NCBI GenBank assembly: GCA_039566865.1
Contig: CM076949.1
Span: 4,679,501-4,743,500, forward strand
Source of the DNA: Aurelia coerulea
Lineage: Eukaryota; Cnidaria; Scyphozoa; Semaeostomeae; Ulmaridae
Direction: 5' to 3'
Length of the DNA stretch: 64,000 nucleotides
The translations under genes were made by a program, and so were the position numbers. This document shows, piece by piece, positions 56,361 through 64,000 of this stretch. The notes beneath the pieces were generated by a model, which saw only the letters and a list, made by a program, of their open reading frames with translations, did not search any database and had not been told where the DNA came from. Every line of letters starts with the position of its first letter. Positions within the stretch are counted from its first letter, which is position 1.

Positions 56361-56712
56361 TGAAGATGTTGTGGCGCAGTGGTGTAAAGCCTGTTCTCTA
56401 CGAGGCGGAATTTTTCGCTCGAACTCCGAATTCCGCTTGAAATTTTCTCTGTGCATGCGCCGAGTTCGGGCGCATAATATTTTTTGATTTGCACATACCC
56501 AGGAAAGAGTTCAAGCGGAATTTGGAGTTCGAGCGAAAAATTCCGCTTCATGGAAAACAGGTTTAATCCTCTGACACCGTAGCCAGAACAGTCAAGCGGA
56601 CAGGGTTCGATCCCAAGTAGAACCCCACTACTTGAGCGTCATGACAATGGGTCGTGGACTCGATTAGGCCTATTCTACTTGGCACTGAAACCGCAACTTC
56701 ACTTCATTACTT
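56361..56712 (+). mobile_element. tRNA-derived SINE split by a Harbinger-like MITE
   Basis: A perfect A box, TGGCGCAGTGG (56372-56382), and B box, GGTTCGATCC (56604-56613), belong to the same SINE family as 47678-47868, but a 176-bp element lies between them. The 3' blocks GGTCGTGGACTCGATTAG and ACCGCAACTTCACTTC end within a few bases of the stop codon of insulin-like gene c (56716-56718), so the SINE forms that gene's 3' flank in antisense orientation. Confidence 0.85.
56388..56563. mobile_element. Harbinger-like foldback MITE with TAA duplication
   Basis: The ends AGCCTGTT and, reverse-complemented, AACCTGTT continue into ~50-bp inverted arms (GCGGAATTTTTCGCTCGAAC, TTCCGCTTGAA). TAA flanks both sides (56385-56387, 56564-56566), in agreement with the uninterrupted SINE. 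A 3-bp TAA/TTA duplication is the PIF/Harbinger pattern. No coding capacity. Confidence 0.85.
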
Positions 56713-56715
56713 CAA

Positions 56716-56879
56716 TCAATAGCAGGGAAATTCCATAACTTCTTCAAGTGAGCATTTTTCAACACAGCATTCTTGGTAAGGGTCTTTAGCAAATCTTTTT
56801 TGAATGAAACTTCTTTTGAAAAATGATGTTGCTTCATTCTTTGTTATTTCTTCTTGCATGCCTTTCTTTTCTTGAATAT
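56716..56879 (-). CDS. Insulin-like peptide gene c, exon 2 (connecting segment and A chain)
   Basis: This short exon continues the frame of 59307-59496. Two in-frame acceptors are possible: TTTTCGTAG (used here, giving 117 residues) or ATTCAAG nine bases later (114 residues). The connecting segment is basic, with EATSFFKR resembling EANSFLKK of gene a. A clear dibasic site QKR (residues 90-92) precedes the A-chain-like end FAKDPYQECCVEKCSLEEV, then MEFPC, Tyr and stop (Cys 101, 102, 106, 116). The spacing CC-x3-C-x9-C is shared with genes a and b. A SINE starts within ~10 bp of the stop, and I see no AATAAA on the minus strand in the first ~550 bp beyond it, so the gene's 3' end is unclear. 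A MITE lies ~25 bp upstream of the acceptor. Confidence 0.78.
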
Positions 56880-56903
56880 CTACGAAAACATTTGTATTTC
56901 AGT

Positions 56904-57092
56904 CAATAGATCTTTTAGTTATTCTACAAAAAGAGTCTGGAGCGAGCGTTATCTTTATACATTAATATACGCGAGGTTCGATCGAGCGGCGTTAGAGCTT
57001 CTATCACTACTGTGTAGATTCGAGAATTTTACAAAAGGTAGCAAAATGTCGTTCGATTCTGCTTCTTTTCAGAATAGCTAAAAGGTCTATTG
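56904..57092. mobile_element. MITE with CAATAGA(T/C)C terminal repeats, in the intron of gene c
   Basis: The left end CAATAGATCTTTTAGTTATT and the right end (reverse complement CAATAGACCTTTTAGCTATT) are inverted. It belongs to the family at 37171-37502 (shared GAGTCTGGAGCGAGCG block). It is 189 bp and ends about 25 bp from the splice acceptor of exon 2. Confidence 0.75.
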
Positions 57093-57185
57093 GTCATTTC
57101 ATTTCTTTTTACTCCAACGAGTTAAATAGATTCAGTAGATTTAGATAAATTGATTTTCAATGTGCTGTACTCTGCTTAAAACATA

Positions 57186-57728
57186 CCGGGTGTCCTAAAA
57201 AAGTAGTCTTGTTTAAAAAAATCACTAGAAATTGATCATCAAACCTTTCATCAAATTTTCTGTTTGAATTGCTTTGTCAAAGACCCAAAAATATTCACAG
57301 ATGATGAAATGTCTGCTTTTGGTGTAGCAATGTAAAACAATTACACGTTGAAAAACCTCCTTTTTTCACAAAAGTTTTTAAGCAAAATACTCAATCTTGC
57401 GTAAGAGTCACATTTTTCAGATTTTTTACAATCATTCCAGTCTCCAATGATAGTGTGCATATATTTCTGTCATTTATGACCAAACTAAAAGTTTTACATG
57501 CACAAAGAAATTGATCAGGCAATCATCAGTGCCTTTTGCAGTATGATTCAAAACCAGGTTGCCCTAAAAAGAGCTAAATTTGCTATTTCAAAAACTAATT
57601 ACAAGATCAGATATGTCTTGCAAAATAATTTGGTCCTTGATCTACTCATCAAAACAGAAAATTGAAGATCGGCCATGTAATCAATTTTTGGTGAATTTTC
57701 AAACGGGACTACTTTTTGGGACAACCAG
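57186..57728. mobile_element. Mariner-like MITE (CCGGGTGTCC ends), in the intron of gene c
   Basis: The left end CCGGGTGTCCTAAAAAAGTA and the right end, reverse-complemented CTGGTTGTCCCAAAAAGTA, continue as inverted repeats past GTTT-AAAA and AAATTGAT. TA flanks both sides. It is 543 bp without a transposase. The end sequence resembles GGGACACCCGG-TA at 43784. Confidence 0.78.
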
Positions 57729-57889
57729 TAGCTATTCTCTTGGATATTCTAATTACATGGATTTCTATAGTATAAATTACAAATCAACTTGAAGATCCTA
57801 TATAAAAGAAGCTAAAATTTATAAAAGAGCTCCCTTTCATTAACTACACAAATTAGATAAAGATTTTAAAAACTGAAGATGCTTGCTCT

Positions 57890-57927
57890 TAGGCTTCACT
57901 TTCGCATCATCAGAAATCAATCATAAT

Positions 57928-57984
<57 letters not shown>

Positions 57985-58026
57985 GCATCAGAAATTGCGT
58001 TCGCATCATCAGAAATCAATCATAAT

Positions 58027-58059
<33 letters not shown>

Positions 58060-58310
58060 GCATCAGAAATCGCGTTCGCATCATCAGAAATCAATCATAA
58101 TTTCAATCAATCAATCAATCAATCAATCAAGCATCAGAAATCGCGTTCGCATCATCAGAAATCAATCATAATTTCAATCAATCAATCAATCAATCAAGCA
58201 TCAGAAATCGCGTTCGCATCATCAGAAATCAATCATAATTTCAATCAATCAATCAATCAATCAATCAAGCATCAGAAATCGCGTTCGCATCATCAGAAAT
58301 CAATCATAAT

Positions 58311-58359
<49 letters not shown>

Positions 58360-58401
58360 GCATCAGAAATCGCGTTCGCATCATCAGAAATCAATCATAA
58401 T

Positions 58402-58442
<41 letters not shown>

Positions 58443-58555
58443 GCATCAGAAATTGCGTTCGCATCATCAGAAATCAATCATAATTTCAATCAATCAATCA
58501 ATCAATCAATCAAGCATCAGAAATCGCGTTCGCATCATCAGAAATCAATCATAAT

Positions 58556-58588
<33 letters not shown>

Positions 58589-58628
58589 GCATCAGAAATC
58601 GCGTTCGCATCATCAGAAATCAATCAGT
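57890..58628. repeat. Compound satellite: (TCAA)n alternating with a ~50-bp unit
   Basis: About ten units of GCATCAGAAATCGCGTTCGC followed by ATCATCAGAAATCAATCATA and ATTTCAA, each separated by a run of TCAA/AATC of variable length. The unit landmark TTCGCATCATC falls at about 57901, 58000, 58075, 58146, 58213, 58283, 58375, 58458, 58529 and 58603, with spacing changing in steps of about 4 bp. A 223-codon frame rich in INQS is a by-product of the repeat. It lies in the intron of gene c. Confidence 0.92.
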
Positions 58629-58647
58629 CATATAGGCAATAAATCTA

Positions 58648-59259
58648 ACGGGTGAGTCAGAAAAAAGAATCCCCGTTGGGTATCAAGAAAATGATATCGG
58701 CAAATATATAGTTTAATGGTAGAAATGTTCAAATCTACTACAAAATTTTCATGACTGAAATCGGCCATTCCATTCTGAAATTATGAGGGATTTTCTAGGG
58801 AAAGCCTCTTCAAAAAACCTTCAAAAAGTGCCCAAAATCATGAACAAATTTCCCTTACATTTCTGCCTTACAATGACCTTAGAGCAATGACTTGTGGACG
58901 CTTTAGCACGTGCTATCCTCTTGGGAGGATGAACAAGTCTTCCCCCTTGGTATCGAAGGCGTATTCAAGGGGATTCCATTCTCCCAAGATGACAAAATAC
59001 ATGAAAGTATGTGAATTTCATCAATTTAAGGAAGGAAAATGTGCTCATTGTTTTCATTCATTTTTGCAGGTTTTTGAAAGGGGCTTTCTGCGGAAAATCA
59101 CCCATATCGACGGGAAGGAATAGCCGATCAAAGCCGGGTAAATTATTGAGCCTAATTGAACATATTGGCAATAAAACAAGACTGTTTTGAATATTATTGC
59201 TTTGATATTCATGGAGCAGTGGCTTTCCAAGCGGGGATTGTTCTTTCCGACTCACCCGG
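58648..59259. mobile_element. Mariner-like MITE (CCGGGTGAGTC family), complete, near a splice donor
   Basis: The left end ACGGGTGAGTCAGAAAAAAG and the right end, reverse-complemented CCGGGTGAGTCGGAAAGAAC, continue through AATCCCCG. TA flanks both ends (58646-58647, 59260-59261). The 612-bp element has no transposase. It is the best copy of the family and ends 46 bp from the exon 1 donor of insulin-like gene c. Confidence 0.85.
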
Positions 59260-59306
59260 TATCAAGTTCAAAAGAGAACATAGCTTGACGAGAAAACAAT
59301 GTTTAC

Positions 59307-59496
59307 CTTCATTTACTTCTTTCTTTCTTCCATATCTTGTACAGGCACGAGGATAATAGCAACAGAATCTATACCATAGGGAAAATCTATGTCCACATAT
59401 TCTTTGTACTAATTTTGATTCGCACACAGTTGATTGCTGCATGACAATGCAAATAATTGTAAGAATGACGAAGATTCCCGCTGATAGTTTAGCCAT
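59307..59496 (-). CDS. Insulin-like peptide gene c, exon 1 (signal peptide and B chain)
   Basis: Predicted secreted insulin/relaxin-family peptide, the most diverged of the three. Residues 1-25 are a hydrophobic signal peptide (IFVILTIICIVM). The B-chain-like part starts at ICG with Cys 34 and Cys 46 in the C-x11-C spacing of genes a and b. It has extra cysteines at 45 and 52 (RFCCYYPRAC), and at 25 next to the likely signal cleavage site. GRKK (56-59) is a possible cleavage site. The exon is again 190 nt and ends GAAG|GTAAAC in phase 1, with the shared VNEG/VSEG/ASEG ending. The extra cysteines could form another disulfide or a dimer. The alternative, a different small Cys-rich peptide family, is less likely given the matching exon 2. 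Confidence 0.78.
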
Positions 59497-59499
59497 TGA

Positions 59500-60515
59500 T
59501 TATGTCGGTCTGTGATTTGCTTCACGTCTTTCTGTTGCAGCTAAACGGCTATACCCTTTAATTGCTGCTCTCCAAGAAATACTGCTCTCCAAGAAGCTTC
59601 TGCGTTGCTTTTATGCTATCTTCTTTTGCCAGAAATTATTCTTCTGAAGAACTATTTCTGTTGATGCGTTCTATTTTCTCTTGATCAGATACCAGAATAT
59701 ATGTTTTGAAACTATTGCTGCTTAGCTAAGCTACGCTAATTGAAATTTGCTCGCTTCTTGCTGAAACGAATCACGTATGGATTTTATCAGCATCAACTCG
59801 TAAGATTCTTGAATGATAAAATCAATTCTCCAGAGCTTTAAATGCTATTATGGAACAATAGAATTATCAAATTTCTTTTGCAAGAAAGTGTCAACATCGG
59901 GTATCCTGTTGCCGGACATATATTGCCGACTTCCCACGTACGACTCCCATAAGAATACGGTTTGCAAACATAAGCAGAAAGCAATTGAACAGAACGTAAC
60001 ATGCTATTCCAGAACAATGGATCACAAATCGCTTTAATTTTATTGCAAGAAAGCTACACATCCGGGCATTCAGCTCTTGGATACGAATTTCTGCATTCTG
60101 CAAGAAAGATTTTGTGAGGATTGTTTTGCAGACAATATCTTTATTTCTAATGTGATCGGAATTGCCTGGAATCAACATTTCACAACTATTGTTTTTGCAA
60201 AATTTTATCGGCATCCTTGAAAATATTGAAATACAAAAAACTGCACATACATGCGAAAAGGATTTTACGTTTCAGGAACTTGTGAAGGAAGTTAGAAATT
60301 TGAAATACCAAATTTGCCATACAAATGTTTATTTCTCTTCAGATTAACATATGTATGTGGAAACCAGGAATTTTAACAGCTATTCAAATTTTTCAGAAAC
60401 ATTAATTGCCTACTTCGTTCAAAATTCCAAAAACTATTTCTGCCTACCTAGTGAGCTAGAAAAAAACTTGCAATTCAACCTCCTTCCGAAGGGTATAAGG
60501 TATTTCACTTGTCAA
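59500..60515. other. 5' flank of insulin-like gene c, no other gene
   Basis: No host exon recognised. A 107-codon minus-strand frame (60214-59891) has five cysteines but no signal peptide or family pattern. A short direct repeat, CTCTCCAAGAA, is at about 59567-59600. Confidence 0.35.
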
Positions 60516-60520
60516 TCGGC

Positions 60521-60956
60521 AATTCAGAGCGATTAACGATCGCAGACAAAGGAAATTCTCTTGACCAGTAATTCAAAACGAGCAAAGCCGCAAAAGTTTC
60601 TCCGAAACCCAGGTAGCTAGCTCGCCCATTGTGCATTGCAGAAATTTTTTTTGAGAGTAAAACATGAGCATATATCGAAAGAAGAAGGATATATCTGCAT
60701 TTTACTTGTTTTGGGTCTATTTAAAACACTTATTGCTCAGCTTCTGAACCAAAGAAATATAATACCCGAGGTAGATGTGTAGATATAGCCCTCTTCTTTC
60801 GATATATGCTCATGTTTGCTCCTAGAAACAATTTCTGAAATGCACAACGAGCGTGCTAGCTACCTGGGTTTCAGAGAAACTTCTGCGGCTTTGTTTGTTT
60901 TGAATCACTGGTTGCGGGAATTTCCTTTGTCAGCAATTGCTGATCGCTTTGAATTC
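60521..60956. mobile_element. Long palindrome with ~179-bp arms
   Basis: Arms 60521-60699 and 60778-60956 are inverted copies separated by ~78 bp, sharing GACAAAGGAAATTC, AACCCAGGTAGCTAGC and GAGCATATATCGAAAGAAGA. A flanking block (GGTGTCAAGAAAATAAATTC) resembles sequence near 51770, so the element may be part of a larger family. No coding potential. Confidence 0.82.
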
Positions 60957-61109
60957 AGGTGTCAAGAAAATAAATTCATATTACAAAGTCTGTTCTTGTT
61001 CAGCCAGGGTGAATTCTGTGAAACAAAGAACACAGTTCCTTTTTAAGATAAAGCGCTTTGGCAGCGTCAAGAGTAGGTTTTGCTTTCATGTATATTTTCA
61101 TTCTATCGA

Positions 61110-61162
61110 GTGCACGCAGAAGTGTGAAATCTATTCTAAAGAGAGGCAAATTGCTTTGTCTT
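61110..61162. repeat. Half copy of the TTCACACCT foldback family
   Basis: AGTGTGAAATCTATTCTAAA and GAGAGGCAAATTGCTTTGTC match the right arm of 51846-51984. The inverted partner is not seen. Confidence 0.55.
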
Positions 61163-61219
61163 TTCGGAAACCTGAATCCTTTGTCTTACAAAATTTGTCC
61201 TTGCTGTGACAAAGGAAAC

Positions 61220-62740
61220 ATCAAAAAACTTTGACACATCCGATATGAAAATGGGTTTACGTCATTAAAGGTTTATTTCTTCAAAAATTAGAGTTGTATG
61301 TTATGTGTGAAATTACGTGTATGCCACCTTCTTGCCCACACAGGAGTCAGATGAATGGTTTCATAGAAGAACTATTTACTTTAAATTGAGCATAATCGAA
61401 ATGTTTTCCGTAGGATTTAGAATATTTTTAGCTTTTACGTTTTGTTAAATATTTACAGAAAAGAATCTCTTTGCAACAAAACTACTGCTCATTTTGAGTA
61501 TCTTATCAACAACTCTTCGCAAACATCCCGCTTCAGAGTAAACAAACCCAACATCTGTAAAGCTATGTCCACGTTATCTAAAAAATTAATTTCCCATTAA
61601 CAACGTTAAATCTGTTTCTCATGTACATGTTGTTATTCAGTTTGGATATGTTTGAGGCATCAATTATTTTCATAACCAATTACCCTGGAATTTTAATTGG
61701 ATACAGATCCGATGCCCATCCGAAGGTGTTAAAAATAACAACAAATGTTGATCCAGCAGCCTACTCAGGAATTTCCACGTGTAGAACGCGAGATTCTGAC
61801 GATATGTAAACAGATTAATACGGATTTAACACCTTATTTAAATGGAATTGGAAATGTCAAGTGTATCTTATTGTTTTGGAAAAGTATTTGAACAAAGAGA
61901 AAGCATTTTAAAGAAGATAGAAGATTATTTCGTCAACTAACCAAGGCAGAGGTAGCTAAATTCAAGAAATTAGGCGAGGTAAATATTGCGAAATTTGCTG
62001 TCTGGTTTTAGTAGTCCGTTTGTTGTCAGTTGCTGTCTGTTTTAGTCTAAGGGTGTTGTCTGGCTACTGAAAGCTGCTTCAAGGTATCTATGAAAGTTTG
62101 CCTAAGAAGTTTAGGATTTGAGGAGAAAAAGTTTGATAAATTGGGACAAGAAAAATATAGGGGTAAGTGAAGAAGACATTCAAAAGCTTGTGGTTCTCAA
62201 ACCATTAAAGAGACTCCTCTGAATCGATATAATACTTGCTTGGCAAATATACTGACTTATGTAAATAACACAACGTTAGATGCACTGACACCTTCCATAA
62301 ATTCATACAACGACTTTTGGAATTGAGACCCTATCTTTCCTTAGAAACAGACTCTGGTCGATTTTGCCAAATGCAGTGAAACAAGCAAGCACACTTCCTG
62401 TCTTAACCTGATTAGATGTTGGAAGGGTGAGAACTGCAACTCTAGGCTATGCAAAACATATATACCGCCGGTGAGGTATCTAACATGATATGCAACTATA
62501 TTATATATTTAATGCTGTTATTCTTTAACGGTTTTAAATATGCTAGTTTCCTTTATTTCATTTTGATATGTATGTTAAACAGTAGGCCTAGATAAGCAGT
62601 AATTTTGCTATCTTTATGTATCTATAAGCCTATTTCAAATAAATTAATGATGATGAATTAAAAAAATGAGATTAATTTAGTTTGACAAAATCGGTTAAGT
62701 CATCCTCACATTACTATCTAGTTTATAATAAATGCTTGTA
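61220..62740. other. No gene recognised
   Basis: AT-rich sequence. Short frames have no recognisable domain. Confidence 0.3.
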
Positions 62741-62990
62741 GCGGGGATGGCTCAGTGGTATTACGCTTGACTACCAATCTGAAGGCTGGTGGTTCGAGTC
62801 TTCGCCCTGCCGAACCTGCTACAAAATGTGAGGAGAGTCACCAACTTACTCTGTAATTCCAGGCTAAAAGAATCACGAGGTGTAGTCACATCGAGAGGAA
62901 GGACCAGGACGCTGCTTCGATAAGCTCAGCTTATCAGCATCTTAAACTACCTTCGGATGCTAGGTAGAAATGTATACAACAACAAAATGC
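62741..62990 (+). mobile_element. tRNA-derived SINE, third type
   Basis: The 5' end has a perfect A box, TGGCTCAGTGG (62748-62758), and a B box, GGTTCGAGTCT (62791-62801). The acceptor strands GCGGGG and CCCTGC can pair, but the T stem does not, so a functional tRNA is unlikely. About 170 bp of body follow, ending GGATGCTAGGTAGAAATGTA and a (CAA)-like tail. The same 3' end phrase occurs near 2113-2140, a truncated copy. It differs from the SINEs at 42041 and 47678. Confidence 0.78.
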
Positions 62991-63354
62991 TACATCTCGA
63001 AATCCTTCAAGACAGGCCTAAAACACTTGATCAAATCTGTTGACAATCTTTCTCTGTAGCTATCACAAATTTCGTCCTCTTGTCTTGTATACCAAACGTT
63101 TACAAGGTATGTCAAATAGCTGCTGCATAATTATCTTTACTTGGGACTGTCATTCTGCCTGTTTTGTTCATTTTCTGCTATCATGAGGCTAGATAGCTGG
63201 CAAATTTGATCAACAATCTACGCCTGTTTTTTAAGAATTTTGAGATGAAGAATAATCATAAACTAGCTTGCAATTTGAAAACAATACGTTAAATTTTTAC
63301 AGAATAAACTTTTTTCTGTAAGTTGATATCTTAGCTGCACGGGTTTTAACAGTT

Positions 63355-64000
63355 TATAGACAGCCCTATCACATCTTTCCCAAATAAGGGTTGCTCTCAG
63401 CAAACTAAACTTCCACAAATTCAAGCACAGTTTTAGGGACACCGTAAACCCAATGTGCCCAACGCATGACGGTATTGAGGATACAGAGCACTTTTTGTTG
63501 CTTTGCCCTTCATTTGACATTCAACGACAAGTTCTTCTCGCTGGAGTTTTGGATTTATTACGACCATTTGTTGAAATCACCAACCTTTCAAGCGATTTTC
63601 TTATGCACCTCTTAATATATGATGACCAAGACCTTCCTAGTGACATAGATGGAAATATACTCGAACTGACTATACGATCCATCCACAATAATGGTCGGTT
63701 TGACTAAGAACATATCAAACTTTAGTCACATGCCATGGAACCACCATGTGCCTTAAAGTAAATTTTCTTTTTGTTTGTAAATTCTGTCTCACATTAGATG
63801 TCAGGTATCCTATCAAAATAAAATGAACAGAAGAGTTTTGCTCGCGACAGTTTTTGTGTTATGGGTTATTACAGCCCCAACCTGACATCTAATGTTAGAC
63901 AGACTACAGTACAGTACTAATCGCTTTCTTTTTTAATCGTTTGTAGCATTTATATGTAATATCGAATGTAGTTTAGCTTTTCTAACAATGCCATGGGGGT
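63355..64000 (+). pseudogene. LINE 3' end, third copy
   Basis: The frame, which runs upstream of its first Met, reads LSHLSQIRVALSKLNFHKFK, then SFRDTVNPMCPTHDGIEDTE, HFLLLCPSFD, and ends LELTIRSIHNNGRFD with a stop at 63705-63707. It is closely similar to the end of the LINE at 13587-15262 (ILELTIRFIHSTGRFE). The RT core is missing, so it is 5'-truncated. The 3' UTR continues to the window edge. Confidence 0.85.

Noticed and set aside
57883..58554. 223-codon INQS-rich open frame
   Set aside because: Translation of the TCAA compound satellite inside an intron; no flanking coding signal.
59891..60214. Fourth insulin-like or other Cys-rich secreted peptide
   Set aside because: The frame has several cysteines but no signal peptide, no C-x11-C or CC-x3-C motif and no matching 190-nt exon structure.
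62741..62815. Functional tRNA gene
   Set aside because: A and B boxes and part of the acceptor stem are present, but the T stem does not pair, and a SINE-like body and tail follow. Called a SINE.

Overview
The window looks like intergenic and intronic DNA of an invertebrate animal, most likely an anthozoan cnidarian (coral, octocoral or sea anemone). Reasons: AT-rich sequence with few long open frames, spliced genes with GT-AG introns, decayed non-LTR retrotransposon 3' ends, several tRNA-derived SINEs, and a dense load of short inverted-repeat elements, including ones with long G-runs at their ends. The taxon is an inference; no diagnostic housekeeping gene is present.

The important find is on the minus strand between 44.7 and 59.5 kb: three two-exon genes for secreted insulin/relaxin-like peptides, arranged head to tail. 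In each, exon 1 carries a signal peptide and a B-chain-like C-x11-C motif, is exactly 190 nt long with the chosen starts, and ends in a phase-1 GT donor. Exon 2 carries a basic connecting segment and an A-chain-like CC-x3-C motif followed by a last cysteine. All three have nine rather than the usual eight residues before that last cysteine, so they look like one diverged local family. I found no other convincing host gene.

Layout: 0-9 kb holds short repeats, a hAT-like MITE, two ~180-bp tandem arrays and a 1.26-kb element with 10-bp target duplications. 9-16 kb holds mariner-like MITEs (one split by a LINE) and other LINE tails. 18.9-20.1 kb is a ~178-bp tandem array, and 21.0-21.7 kb a second LINE copy. 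24.6-27.6 kb is a 31-unit, 96-bp satellite with an open frame and a higher-order pattern; its single-unit paralogue lies at 34.3-35.1 kb, where a different 39-bp unit has expanded instead. 28-34 kb holds the 10-bp-duplication family, a G-run element and a Mutator-like element carrying a nested hAT-like MITE. 37-42.4 kb is a nest of insertions: one SINE broken by three other elements, a cluster of ten ACGCGT sites, and a ~342-bp duplication. 44.7-59.5 kb is the peptide cluster, whose introns and flanks are largely mobile DNA. 60-64 kb holds a large palindrome, a SINE and a third copy of the LINE tail.

The peptide genes would act together only as paralogous secreted ligands. Everything else is best read as mobile and satellite DNA. 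All calls come from reading the sequence; no database search was possible.
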